Source: Capra hircus
Taxonomy: Eukaryota; Chordata; Mammalia; Artiodactyla; Bovidae
Reading direction: 5' to 3'
Length of the DNA stretch: 64,000 nt
Assembly (NCBI RefSeq): GCF_001704415.2
Contig: NC_030811.1
Coordinates: forward strand, 81,548,069-81,612,068
Made by a program: the position numbers and the translations under genes. The notes beneath the pieces were generated by a model. That model worked only from the letters and a program-made list of their open reading frames with translations, searched no databases and was not told the origin of the DNA. Numbering within the stretch: position 1 is the first letter of the stretch; each line of letters starts with the position of its first letter. Positions 23,165 through 35,613 of the stretch are shown one piece after another.

Positions 23165-24700
23165 TTATAAATGGGATTATTTTCTTAATTTATGTTACTA
23201 ATACCTCATTGTTAGTGTATAAAATGCAATATACTTTTGTGTATTCATTTTATATTTCTGACACCTTTACTAAATTTATTAGTTCTAACAGCTTTTCAGT
23301 AGAGTTCTAATGATTTTCAATATGTAATAGCTTGTTATCTGCAAAAAGTTTACTTTTATTATCATTTGAATGTATTTTATTTTTTTATTTTGCCTAATTG
23401 CTCTGGCTAGGATTTCTAGTATAATATTGAGTAAAGGCAAAAATGGTAAGGATCCCTGTCTTGTTGAGGATTTTAGAGGGAAAGCTTTCAATTTTCATCA
23501 TTGAATATGATGTTACCCATAGGCTTTCACATATGCTCATTATGTTGAGGTACATTACCTGTATACTCACTTTATTATACTTTTTTAATCATAGATTGAT
23601 ATTGAATTAAGTCAAGTGCTTTGCATTTAATTGGATTACATAATTCTTAACCTTCAATTTGTTAATATTGTATATCACAGTAATTGATTATGAAAAATAA
23701 ACCATGTTTGCATGTCTGAAATGTGTTATTCTCAATAATGTTCTATGAACCTTTTAGAGTATTATTAAACTTGGTTTGCTAATATTTTGTTGAGAATATT
23801 TGCATCTGTGATCATTGGGCATATTGGCTTGTTATTTTCTCTTTTTAAATTTAATTTTTATTTGATAGTATAGTGTAATATCAAATAATTTTTATCTGAT
23901 ATTACAATGTTCTATGAGTTTCAGGTGCAAAGCAAAGTGATTCAGTTTTACATATGCATATATCCATTCTTTTTCAGATTATTTTCCCATATAGTTTATT
24001 AAAGAATATTGAATAGAGTTCCCTGTACTATATAGTAGGTCCTTGTTGATTATTAATTATATATATAGTAACGATTCATGGGGTTGCAGAGTCGGACACG
24101 ACTGAGCAACTGAACTGAACTGAACTGAATGAGTATATGTTAATCCCAACCTCAGTGTACCCCTCCCTCCACCTTTCCACATTGGTGACCATAAGTTTAT
24201 TGTCAAAGTCTATGTATCTGCTTTGTAAATAAGTTCATTTATATCATGCTTTTTAGATTCCACATGTAAATGAAATCATATGCTATTTGTCTTTGACATA
24301 CTTCACTTATGATCATCTCTAGGTCCATGCATGTTTCTGCAAATGGCATTATTGCATTCTATTCTATGGCTGAGTAATATTACATTGTATGTATGTATTG
24401 CATCTCCTTTATCTACTCATCTGCAGATGGACATTTAGGTTGATTCTTAGCTCCTATAAATAGTGCTGCAATGAACACTGGAATGCATGTGCTTCTTTGA
24501 ATCAAGGTTTCTTCCAGGTACATGTCCAGGAAAGGGAATGCTGGATCAAATGATAGCTTGATTTTTAGTTTTTAAAAGAATCCCCATGCTGTTCTCCATA
24601 CTGGTTGTACCAATTTACATTCCTACAAACAGTGTAGGAGGGTTTCCTTTTGTCTACCCCCTCTCCAACATTTGTTATTTGTAGACATATTGATGATGGT
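23165..24700 (-). mobile_element. Old L1 relics (RT region, then a second 3' end)
   Basis: 23165-23845 is decayed L1 RT-domain text in reverse (a degenerate 'tgttatctgcaaaaagtttactttta' marks the catalytic FADD region). From about 23846 the text is again a 3' UTR ('caggtgcaaagcaaagtgattcag ... gttccctgtactatatagtaggtcc'), running into the ORF2 C-terminus near 24400-24700. So at least two old L1 copies abut here. Confidence 0.75.
24071..24129 (+). mobile_element. Ultra-short BovB 3' tail insertion
   Basis: Only the last ~40 bases of BovB ('gattcatggggttgcagagtcggacacgactgagcaactg') plus the (AACTG)n tail. It sits cleanly inside an old L1 3' UTR that continues from 'aattatatatatagta' to 'tatatgttaatcccaac'. 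The short repeated AGTA may be all that is left of a target-site duplication. Confidence 0.88.
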
Positions 24701-25041
24701 CTTTTTTTTAAAACTGGAGAATAATTGCTTTACAATATTGTCTTGGTTTCTGCCATACATCAACATGATTCAGCCACAGGTATACACATGTCCCCTCCCT
24801 CCTGAACCCCTCCTGCCTTCTCCCACCCCATCTCACCCTATATGTATGAAATCTAGAAAGATGGTAATGATGAACCAATTTGCAGGGCAGTAATGGAGAT
24901 GCAGATGTAGAGAACAGACTTGCAAACGCAGTGAGGGAAGGAGAGGGTGGGATGAGTTGAGAGTAACATGGAAACATATACATTACTATATGTAAAGTAG
25001 ATAGCAAGTGGAAATTTGTTTTGTGACACAGGGAGCTCATT
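24701..25041 (-). mobile_element. Young L1 3' end with inverted 5' half (twin priming)
   Basis: 24701-24840 is the L1-BT-like 3' end in reverse orientation, starting from a T run ('cttttttttaaaactggagaataattgctttac'). 24841-25041 is the adjacent 3'-UTR region in forward orientation ('aatctagaaagatggtaatgatgaacc ... gtgacacagggagctca'). This head-to-head order is a 5' inversion. The old L1 target lost about 26 bp: 'attgatgatggt' is followed directly by 'ctcattgaagtcttgattt', without the intervening L1 text. Confidence 0.85.
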
Positions 25042-28000
25042 GAAGTCTTGATTTACATTTCTATAATAATTAGCAATGTTAAACGTCTTTTCACATGATA
25101 TTTTTCATCTATCTGCATGTCTCCTAGTGGTTTTCTGGTAGCATCTTGAGGATTTTCTATTAATATGTACAGTCTCATGTCATCTGCAAACAGTGACAGT
25201 TTTACTTCTTCATTTCCAATGGGGACTCCTTGCATTTCTTTTTCTTCTCTGATTGCCTTGCATAGGACTTCAGAGAAGTTTAATAAAAGTTGTAGAGTGG
25301 CCATCCGTGTCTTGTTCCTGATCTTAGAGGAAGTGCTTTCAATTTTTCACCACTGAGAATGATGTTTGCTGTGGGTTTGTCACATATGGCCTTTGTTGTG
25401 CTGAAGAAGATCCTCTTTATGCACTTTCTGGAGAGTTTTTGTCATAAATTGATGTTGAATTTTGTCAAAAGCCTTCTCTGCCTCTGTTGAGATGATCATA
25501 CGGTTTTTATTCTTCAACTTGTTGATGTGATGTATCACATGGATTCATTTGGGGATATTGAAAAATCCTTACAATCCTGGATAAATCCCACTTGATCACG
25601 GTGCATGATCCTTTTAATGTACAGTTGATTCAATTTGCTAGTATTTTGTTGAGAATTTTTGCAACTCTGTTCATCAGTGATATGAGCCTGTGATTTTATT
25701 TATTATTTTTTTTGTGTGTGGTATCTTTGTCTGCTTTTGAAATCAGGATGATGGTGACCTCATAAGTTTGGGAGAGTTCCTTCTTCTGTTTTTGGAAGAA
25801 GTGCAGAAGAATGGGTGTTGACTCTTTAAATGTTTGATAGAATTCAATTGTGAAGCCATGTAGTCCTAGACTTTTTTTAATAGAAATTTTCAAATTGCAC
25901 TTTCAATTTCAATACTTGTGATTGGTCTGTTCATATTTTCTTTCTCTTCTTGGTTTAGTCTTAGAAGGTACCTCTTAGGTACCTCTCTAAGAATTTGTCC
26001 ATTACTTCTAGGTTGTCCATTTTATTGGTATATAGTTGCTCATAGAAATCTTGTGATCTTTTGTATTTCTGTGGTGTCTATTTTAACATCTTTTTAATTT
26101 CCAATTTTATTCATTTGAGCTCACTCCTTTTTTTCCTAATGAATATAGCTAAAGCTTTATCAATTTTGTTCATCTTTTCAAAGAACCAGCTTTTAGTTTC
26201 ATTGATCTTTGCTATTGTATTCTTAGTCTCTATTTCATGTATTTCAGTTTTGATCTTTGTGATTTATTTCCTTCTAGTAACTTCTGGTTTTGTTTGTTCT
26301 TTCTCTGGTTGCTCTACATGTAAGATTAGGCAAATTATTTGAGATTTTCCTTGTGTCCTGAGGAGACACTGTATTGTTATATACTTCCCTCTTAGAATTA
26401 TTTTTGTGGTGTCCCATATGCTGTGGATTGTCATGCTTTCATTTTCATTTGTCCCTAGGAAATTTTTATTTCCTCTTTGATTTCTTCAATGATCAATTAG
26501 TAATGTATTGTTTAGCCTCCATGTGTTTGTGTTTTGTTGATTTCTAATCTCACAGTGTTGTAGTCAGAGAAGATGCTTAATATGATAAATATCCTGAGGT
26601 CTGTTTTGTGGCCCAGCTTATGATCTATCTTGGAGAATGTGTATTCCCCTGGTTTTGGATGGAATGCTGTATAAATATCAATTAAATCCACTGGGACTAA
26701 TGTGTCTTTTAAGGCCTTTGCTTCCTTATTGATATTCTGTCTGGATGGTCTGTCCACTGATGAAAGTGGGGTGTTAAATTTATCCACTATTATTGTGTTA
26801 CTATCAATTTTTCCTTTTATGGCTGCTAACATTTGCCTTATATATTAGGGTGCTCCTACATTGGGTGCATATATATATTTAAGATTGTTTTCTCTTCTTG
26901 GATTGATCCCTTGATAATTATGTAGTAACAGTATTTTGTCTAATATGAGTACTGTTACTCCAGCTTTCTTTTGATTTTACTTGCATAGAATAACTTTTTC
27001 CATCCCCTTACTTTCAGTCTATATATATATATATATCCCTAAATCTGAAGTGGTCTTTTGAAGACTGCATATATACAGGTCTTATTTTCATATCCATTCA
27101 GCCAATCTATGTCTCTTGGTTAAAGCATTCAATTAATTTACATTTAGGTAATTATCAATATGTATGTACCTATTTCCATTTTTTAAATTGTTTTGGTGTG
27201 TTTGTAAGTCTTTTTTCTTCTTTCTGCTTTTGTTCTCTTCTCCTGTGATTTGATCTCTAACTTTAGTGTTGTTTGGGTTGCTGTTCCTTTTTTGTTATCC
27301 ACTGTTGAATTGCAGTTTGCATTTACCATGATGCTCTGATATAGCATTCTATATATATACATTGTTTTAAGTTCCTGGTTTCTTAATTTCAAAATGCATT
27401 TCCCATATTGTACATTAGAAGTTTCTCTTTTTCTCGCCATTGCTGCTTTTGGTATCATACTTGTATGTGGATGATTACCTTCCTTTACTGTATGTTTGGT
27501 TTTACTCATGAGCGTTTCCATTAATAATTTTCTTGTTTATAGTTGTGGTCATTTGTTTTTCATCTAGTGAAGTTCCTTTAACACTTGTAAAGCTGGTTTG
27601 GTGGTGTTGAATTCGCTTAGCTTTTATTTGTCTTTAAATCTTATGATTTCTCTCTCAAAACTCAACAAAAGGCTTGCTGAGTAGAATAGTCATGATTGTA
27701 GGTTGTTCCCTTCTATCACTTTAAATATATCATGCCACTTCCTTCTGGCCTGTAGAGTGTCTACTGGAAAATCAGCTGATAATCTTATGGGGATTTTCTT
27801 GTCTGTTATTTGTTCCTTTTCCTTTGTTGCTTTTAATGTTTTCTATTTGTTTTTAATTTTTCTCAATTTGATTAATATGTGTCTTTGTGTGTTGTTCCTT
27901 GGATTTATCCTGTATGAGACTGCTGAGCTTCTTTGATCTGAATGAATGTGTTTCTTTTCCATGTTAGGAAAGTCTTCAAATATTTTCTCAGGCCTTTTTC

Positions 28001-28261
28001 TTTTTTATTCTTCCAGGACCTCTATAATGTGAATGCTGGTGCATTTAATGTTGTCCCAGAGGTTTCTGAGACTGTCCTAATTTCTTTTCATTCTTTTTCC
28101 TTTGCTCTGCAGGAATGATTTCCATAATTCTGTCTTCAGTTCACTTATCCATTCTTTCTGCCTCCTTTATTCTGTTGATTCCTTCTAGTATTTTTTAATT
28201 TCAGTTATTGTATTATTCATCTCTGTTCTTTAGTTCTTTAAGTGTCTAGCTTTTTATTAAA
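25042..28261 (-). mobile_element. Old L1 ORF2 and ORF1 relic
   Basis: After a short remnant (25042-25126) the text jumps to L1 ORF2 RT ('ctcatgtcatctgcaaacagtgacagttttacttct' near 25172-25206, the FADD region in reverse). It continues through the endonuclease region (about 26500-27150) and ORF1 (about 27640-28220). Dead: the longest minus frames are about 110 codons. It also contains a short (TA)n at about 27018-27034. Confidence 0.82.
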
Positions 28262-28942
28262 GATCATGGCATCCAGTCCCATCACTCCATGGGAAATAGA
28301 ATGGGAAACAGTGGAAACAGTGTCAGACTTTTTTTTTGGGGGGGGGCTCCAAAATCACTGCAGATGGTGATTGCAGCCATGAAATTAAAAGACGCTTACT
28401 CCTTGGAAGAAAAGTTATGACCAACCTAGATAGCATATTCAAAAGCAGAGACATTACTTTGCCGACAAAGGTCCGTCTAGTCAAGGCTATGGTTTTTCCT
28501 GTGGTCATGTATGGATGTGAGAGTTGGATTGTGAAGAAGGCTGAGCGTCGAAGAATTGATGCTTTTGAACTGTGGTGTTGGATAAGACTCTTGAGAGTCC
28601 CTTGGACTGCAAGGAGATCCAACCAGTCCATTCTGAAGGAGATCAACCCTGGGATTTCTTTGGAAGAAATGATGCTAAAGCTGAAACTCCAGTACTTTGG
28701 CCATTTCATGTGAAGAGTTGACTCATTGGAAAAGACTCTGATGCTGGGAGGGATTGGGGGCAGGAAGAGAAGGGGACGACCGAGGATGAGATGGCTGGAT
28801 GGCATCACTGACTCGATGGATGCGAGTCTGAGTGAACTCCAGGAGTTGGTGATGGACAGGGAGGCCTGGTGTGCTGCGATTCATGGAGTCGCAAAGAGTC
28901 GGACATGACTGAGCAACTGAAATGAACTGAACTGAACTGAAC
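28262..28942 (+). mobile_element. 5'-truncated BovB
   Basis: The last ~680 bp of BovB in forward orientation, from 'gatcatggcatccagtcccatcac' to the tail 'gaactgaactgaactgaac'. It includes the C-terminal frame (28336-28713, 125 codons; 'IDAFELWCW' region) and the RRRGRPRMRWLDGITDS-type segment at 28726-28908. A 9-base G run (28339-28347) breaks the frame. It interrupts L1 between ORF1 and the 5' region. Confidence 0.93.
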
Positions 28943-29477
28943 TTTCCTCTTGGTCTATGCCACCAGCTTTCTAATAAGATCTTGGTTCATCTTTATTGTC
29001 ATTACCATGAATTTGTTTCAGGTAGACTGCCTGTCTTCACTTCACTTTGTTGTTTTTCTTGGGTTTTATCTTATTCCTTGTCTGGAATATAGTTTTCTGT
29101 CTTCTCATTTTGTCTAACATTCTGTGTTTGTGGTCTCTGTTCCTCAGGCTGCAGGATTATAAATCTTCTGAGGTCTGATGTCTATCTGACAGGTGAAGCT
29201 GGTCCAAGGGCTTGTGCAGGCATCCTGATGGGAGGGACTGGTTCTCGCCCACTGGTGTGAAGTGAGTTTTCTCCCTAGGTGAGCAGGGCCATGTCAAAGG
29301 GTTTGTTTAAAAGCAGTTGTAGGGTCAGCTTGACCTTAGGCAGCCTGTGTACTTATGGGTGGGACTGTGTTCTCAACTTTTTGGTTGTTTGGCCTGAGGC
29401 GTTCCAGCACTGGAAACTGCAGGCTGTTGGGTGGGGCCAGGTCTGGTGCCACTGGCAGAACCCACATGGATGAGTTC
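28943..29477 (-). mobile_element. Old L1 5' region
   Basis: Continues the L1 of 25127-28261. The text passes from the start of ORF1 ('tcattaccatgaatttgtttcaggtagactgcc') into GC-richer 5' UTR ('ggtgaagctggtccaagggcttgtgcaggcatcctg'). It ends at the BovB junction. Confidence 0.72.
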
Positions 29478-32400
29478 TAACCTTCTTGAAGTTTTAACCT
29501 TCTTGAAGACGTCTCTAGTATTTCCCATTCTTTTATTTTCCTCTATTTCTTTGCCCTGATCACTCAAGAAGGCTTTCTTATCTCTCCTTGCTATTTTTTG
29601 GAACTCTGCATTCAAATGGGTATATCTTTCCTTTCTCCTTTCCCTTTCTCTTTTCTTCTTTTCTTAGCTATTTGTAAGGCCTCCACAGACAGCCATTTTG
29701 CTTTCTTGCTTTCTTTATCTTGGGGATGGTCTTGATCACTGCCTCCTATACAATGTCATGAACCTTAATCCATATTTCTTCAGGGACTCTATCAGATCTA
29801 ATCCCTTGAATCTATTTATCACTTCCACTGTATAATCATAACGGATTTGATGTAGGTAATACCTAAATGGTCTAGCAGTTTTCCCTACTTTCTTCAATTT
29901 AAGTCTGAATTTGGCAATGATTTGACCCACAGTCAACTCCTGGTCTTGTTTTTGCTGACTGTGTAGAGCTTCTCCATCTTTGGCTGCAAAGAATATAATC
30001 AGTCTGATTTCAGTATTGACCATCTGGTGATGTCCATGTGTAAAGTTGTCTCTTGTGTTGTTGGAAGAGGGTGTGTGCTGTGACCAGTGTGTTCTCTTGG
30101 CAAAGCTCTGTTAGCCTTTGCTCTGCTTCATTCCATAATCCAAGGCCAAATTTGCTTGTTACTCCAGTATTTCTTGACTTCCTACTTTTTCCAGTCCCCT
30201 ATAATGAAAAGGACATCTTTTTGGGGTGTTAGTTCTAGAAGATCTTGAGGGTCTTCATAGAACCGTTCAACTTCAGCTTCTTCAGCATTACTGGTCGGAC
30301 CATAGACTTGGATTACTGTGATATTGTATGGTTTGCCTTAGAAACAAACACAAATCATTCTATCATTTTTGAGATTGCACCCAAGAACTGCATTTGAGAC
30401 TCTCTTGTTGACTATGATGGCTACCCTATTTCTTCTAAGTGATTCTTTCCCACAGTGGTAGATATAATGGTCATCTGAGTTAAATTCACCCATTCCAGTC
30501 CACTTTATTTCACTGATCCTAAAATGTTGATGTTAACTCTTGCTATCTCTTGTTTGACCACTTCCAGTTTACCTTAATTCATGGACCTAACATTCCAGGT
30601 TCCTATGCAATATTGTTCTTTATAGCATCAGACTTTACTTCCATCACCAGGCACATCCACAGCTTGGCTTTGTTTTCACTTTGTTTTCATAGCTCCATCT
30701 CTTCATTCTTTCTGGAGTTATTTCTCCACTCTTCCCCAGTAGCATATTGGGCACCTACCAACCTGGGGAGTTCATCTTTCAGTGTCCTATCTTTTTGCCT
30801 TTTCATACTGTTCATAGGGTTCTCAAGGCAAGAATATTGCGTGGTATGCCATTCCCTTCTCCACTGGGCCACATTTTATCATTACTATGAACAAAGTTAG
30901 TGGAGGCGATGGAATTCCAGTTGAGCTATTTCAAATCCTAAAAGATGATGCTGTGAAAGTGTTGCACTCAGTGCAGTTCAGTTGCTAGGTCGTGTCTGAC
31001 TCTTTGCAACCTCATGGACTGCAGCACACCAGGCTTCCCTGTCACCAACTCCTGGAGCTTACTCAAATTCATGTCTATTGAGTCGGTGATGCCATCCAAC
31101 CATCTTATTCTCTGTCGTCCCCTTCTCCTCCTGCCTTCAATCTTTCCCAGCATCAAGGTCTTTTCCAGTGAGTCAGTTCATCACTTCAGATGGCTAAGTA
31201 AAGTACTGGAGTTTCAGCTTCAGCATCAGTAGTTCTAATGAATATTCAGGACTGATTTCCTTTAGGATGGACTGGTTGGATCTCCTTGCAGTCGAAGGGA
31301 CTGTCAAGAATCTTCTCCAACACCACAGTTCAAAAGCATCAATTCTTCAGTGCTCAGCTTCCTTTATAGTCCACCTCTCACATACATACATGACTACTGG
31401 AAAAACGATAGCTTTGACTAGATGAACCTTTGCTGGCAAAACAGTGTCTCTGCTTTTTAACGTGCTATCTAGGTGGGTCACAACTTTTCTTTCAATGCCC
31501 AAATGTCTCTTTATTTCACAGCTGCAGTCACCATCTTCAGTGATTTTGTAGCCCTCAAAAATTAAATCACTATTTTCCATTGTTTCCCCCATCTATTTGC
31601 CATGAAGTGATGGGACCAGATGCCATGATCTTAGTTTTCTGAATGCTGAGTTTGAAGCCAAGTTTATCACTCTCCTTTTTCACTTTCATCAAGAGGCTCT
31701 TTAGTTCTTCTTGTTTTCTGCTGTAAGTGTGGTGTCATCTGCATGTTTGAGGTTATTGATATCTCTCCTGGCAATCTTGATTCCAGCTTGTGCCTCATGC
31801 AGTCCAGCATGTCTCATAATGTACTCTGCATATAAGTTATTTGGAAAACTCAGCAGTGGCCACAGAACTGGAAAAGGTCAGTTTTCATTCCAATCCCAAA
31901 GAAATGCAATGTCAAAAAATGTTTAAACTACCACACAATTGCACTCATCTCACACACTAGCATAGCAATGCTCAAAATTCTCCAAGCTATGCTTCAACAG
32001 TATGTGAACCGTGAATTTCCAGATGTTCAAGCTGGTTTTAGAAAAGGCAGAGGAACCAGACATCAAATTGCCAACATCCGCAGGATCATCAAAAAAGCAA
32101 GAGAGTTCCAGAAAATCATCTACTTCTGGTTTATTGACTATGCCAAAGCCTTTGACTGTTTTGATCACAACAAACTGGAAAATTCTTAAAGAGATGGGAA
32201 TACAAAATCACCTTACCTGCCTCCTGAGAGACCTATATGCAAGTCAAGAAGCATCAGTTAGAACCAGACATGGAACAGACTGGTTCCAAATTGGAAAAGG
32301 AGCACATCAAAGTTGTATATTGTCACCTTGCTTATATAACTTATATGAAGAGTACATCATGTGAAATGCCAGGCTAGATGAAGCACAAACTGGAATTAGA

Positions 32401-33208
32401 TTGCTGGAAGAAATATCAATAACCTCAGATGCATGGATGACACTACCCTTATGGCAAAAAGTGAAGAACTAAAGAGCCTTTTGATGAGAGTGAAAGAGGA
32501 GAGTGAAAACTTGGCTTAAAACTTAACATTGAGAAAACTACGATCATGGCATCCAGTCCCATCGCTTCATGGAAAATAGATGGAGAAACTATGGAAAGTG
32601 ACAGATTTTATTTTCTTGGGCTCCAAAATCACTGCAGATGGTGACTGCAGCCACAAAATTAAAAGATGCTTCCTCCTTGGAAGAAAAGCCATGACCAACC
32701 TAGATGGCGTATAAAAAGCAGAGACATTGCTTTGCCAACAAAGGTCCATCTAGTCAAAGCTATGGTTTTTCCAGTGGTCATGTATGAATGTGAGAGTTAG
32801 ACTGTAATGAAAGCTGACAGCTGAAGAAATGATGCTTTGAACTGTGGTATTGGAGAAGACTCTTGAGATTCCACTGAACTGCAAGGAGATCCAACCAGTC
32901 CATCCTAAAGAAAATCAGTCCTGAATATTCACTGGAAGGACTGATGCTGAAGCTGAAACTCCAATACTTTGGCCTCTTGATGTGAAGAACTGACTCATTG
33001 AAAAAGACCTTGATGATGGGAAAGATTGAAGGCAGGAGGAGAAGGGGACGACAGAAGATGAGATGGTTGGATGACATCACTGACTTGATGAACATGAGTT
33101 TGAGTAAGCTCTGGGCATTGGTGAAGGACAGGGAAAACAGTCATACTGCAGCCCATGGAGTCACAAAGAGTTGGAGATGACTGAGTGACTGAACTGAATT
33201 GAACTGAT
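29478..33208 (+). mobile_element. BovB with inverted 5' half (twin-primed), carrying a nested BovB
   Basis: 29478-30880 is BovB in reverse orientation and corresponds to positions 37182-38567 of the near-full copy in this window (endonuclease region). 30881-30970 plus 31839-33208 is BovB in forward orientation, corresponding to 38784-40253 (RT to tail). The two parts do not overlap and only about 216 bp of the element is missing at the junction. The inverted part lies upstream with its 5' end at the junction, the order expected of twin priming in a nearly full-length plus-strand insertion. Frames are broken throughout. A 14-bp sequence TAACCTTCTTGAAG is tandemly repeated at the left edge (29478-29491, 29495-29508). 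I could not find a convincing target duplication. Confidence 0.86.
30971..31838 (-). mobile_element. BovB nested inside another BovB
   Basis: A 5'-truncated BovB (~870 bp) in reverse orientation, from 'cagttcagttgctaggtcgtgtctg' to 'gtactctgcatataagtta'. It splits the host BovB phrase 'gttgcactca' / 'atttggaaaactcagcagtgg', which in the near-full copy are separated by only about 11 bases. The insertion therefore seems to have removed about 11 bp and shows no duplication. Confidence 0.92.
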
Positions 33209-34829
33209 TCTTGGCTAGCAGTTTGTTGTTGTTTTTTCTTTGAGCAAGTATAATGTATCTTGCTCCTCCCTTCCGTGTTGCAGTGTTTACACTGAAAAAT
33301 CTGCTGATACCCTTAGGGGGTTTCACTGTGTATAACAAGTTGTTTCTCTCTTGCTGCTTTTAAGATATTTCTCCTTGTCTTTATTTTTGACAATGAAATT
33401 ATACTGTGTCTTCAAGTCAGTCTCTTTGGATTCCTCCTCTCTGAAACTCCAGCTTTCTGGATCTAGATATTTTATTTCTTTCCTCAACTAGAGAAGTTTT
33501 CAACCACCATTTCCTAAAGAAACTGCTGTTGTCTGTCTCTTCTCGTTCTGGGATCCCTATACAGCGAATATTGGTCTGTTTTATATTGTCCCATATGTCC
33601 CTGGTGGCTCAGCTGGTAAAGAATTCACCTGCAATGTGGGAGACCTGGGTTCAATCCCTAGTTTGGGAAGATTCCCTGGAGAAGGGAACAGCTACCCACT
33701 CCAATATTCTGGCCTGGAGAATTCTATGGATTGTATAATCCATGGGGTGGCAAAGAGTTGGAGACGACTGAGCGACTTTCACTTTCATAAGTCTCTTAAA
33801 CTTTTTTTTCTCAATTTCTTTCCTCCCCTCATGATTGTAGGAATCTCACTGCCCTTCATCATTTGTTGATTGTTTCTTATGCTCCATCTAGTTTGCTGTT
33901 AAACCCTTCTTGAATTTTTCAGTGTGATTATTGTATTCTTTGGCTCTGGCTCTGTGGTTTCTGTTTGGTATTTTCTTATATTTTCTATCTCTTTATTGAA
34001 ATTCTCACTTTGTTCTCGCATTGTTCTGGCATCAGTAGGCATGTCTGGGACCCTTATTTTGAGCTCTTTATCAGTGAATCTCTCTTCTCTCTTTTGTTAA
34101 GGTCTTTTTCATAAGTTTTATCTTTTTTTTTTTCAATTTGAAACATAATCCTTTGTTTTTTGTTAATGTATTTTTATTATCCTGACTCAGACAGGTTTCA
34201 ATACATTTATTAAATAGCTATCTTTCCCAGTTAGTCTTGTCTGGGGAGATGAATCTTGCTGTTCAATCCTGACTTAGCTCTTAATTGTTTCTCAGACTTT
34301 TGTGATTGCCCAAGCAGCTACCTTTTTTCTTAGTGATGTCCAGTAGCTCAGAAGATCTTAGCACCTAAATGCAGGTAGATTGGAACCTGAACACTGGGCA
34401 GAAGATTTTAAGTAGGCAAATATGCTTCTTTTAGAGGAGATAGGTATTTTTAATCTCTTCCTATTTTGCACTGAGATCTGGGAAAACAGCCAAAAAACAA
34501 ACAAACAAAAAACCTATTTTTCACCACCAACCCAATGAACTTGTGAATACAAGACTCACTGGTTACCATATCCAGGCTATCAATCACAAATCCTCCAAGT
34601 GACAACTACAGTAGCTGAGGGTGCCAAACATGTGAACCAACTCCTTTAATGGAGACACCAATCTGCTGATTCAAGGCAAAGGGAAAACATCAAAATGTTG
34701 TCTGCTGGCCTCATCAGTCTCTGGAGAGGATTGCAGTCAGACCCTGTATGTGTGTTAAATTAGACCTTCAGGCTTCATTTTTGTCTATTGCCTCAGCACT
34801 GGGCCATAATGAGTTCCCATGAGCCTGTT
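33209..34829 (-). mobile_element. Old L1 ORF1 and 5' UTR relic
   Basis: 33209-34130 resembles decayed L1 ORF1 in reverse ('ttctgggatccctatacagcgaatattgg', 'tctctttattgaaattctcactttgttc'). 34130-34829 is less certain and fits an old L1 5' UTR. The text appears to continue after 40979 ('gtttcttaattctctgtatctttgtgactctaagg'), so a younger L1 split it. Confidence 0.65.
33601..33785 (+). mobile_element. Bov-tA SINE
   Basis: Complete forward Bov-tA: 'ctggtggctcagctggtaaag' head with B-box-like GGTTCAATCCC, then the Bov-A body. CATATGTCCC (33592-33601) and CATAAGTCTC (33786-33795) look like a decayed duplication, with two mismatches and one base shared with the element. Confidence 0.93.
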
Positions 34830-35196
34830 AAGACTATTTTTTTCAATGTATATATTTTATTAAAGTATAGTTGACTTACAATGTTTCAGGTACATAGCAA
34901 GGTGATCCAGTTATACAAACACACATATTATTTTTGAAATGATTTTCCATCATAAGTTTTTATAAGATATTGACTCTAATTCCCTATGCTATACAATAAA
35001 CCTGTTGCGTTTTGCATATCTATTTATTAATTAGACATCTCACATTCTATTCATACTAAGTCAAACAAGTGAAATCAAAATGTCATAATTTTTTTTAGTT
35101 AGGCAAAAATCCATAAGTTTTTAAAAAATGTGTATTATACATATTTATATGTATATGTGTACAAAAGCTTTTCTACTACGCTTAATAAAGGCTTGA

Positions 35197-35603
35197 ATTC
35201 AGTTCAGTTGCTCAGTCATGTCCGACTCTTCATGCCCCATGAACTGCAGCACGCCAGGCCTCCCTGTCCATCACCAACTCCCAGAGTTTACTCAGACTCA
35301 TGTCCATTGAGTTGGTGATGCCATCTAACCATCTCATCCTCTGTCGTCCCCTTCTCCTCCTGCTTTCAATCTTTCCCAACATCAGGGTATTTTCAAATGA
35401 GTCAGCTCTTCACATCAGGTGGCCAAATACTGGAGTTTCAGCTTTAACATCAGTCCTTCCAATGAACACCCAGGACCAATTACCCTTAGGATGGACTGGT
35501 TGGATCTCCTTGCAGTCCAAGGGACTCTCAAGAGTCTTCTCCAACACCACAGTTCAAAAGCATCAATTCTTCTGCACTCAACCCTCTTTATAGTCCAACT
35601 CTC
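35197..35603 (-). mobile_element. BovB 3'-end fragment with perfect target-site duplication
   Basis: About 400 bp of BovB 3' end in reverse orientation, from 'ttcagttcagttgctcagtcatg' to 'tttatagtccaactctc'. AAAGGCTTGA flanks it exactly at 35187-35196 and 35604-35613. Confidence 0.96.
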
Positions 35604-35613
35604 AAAGGCTTGA

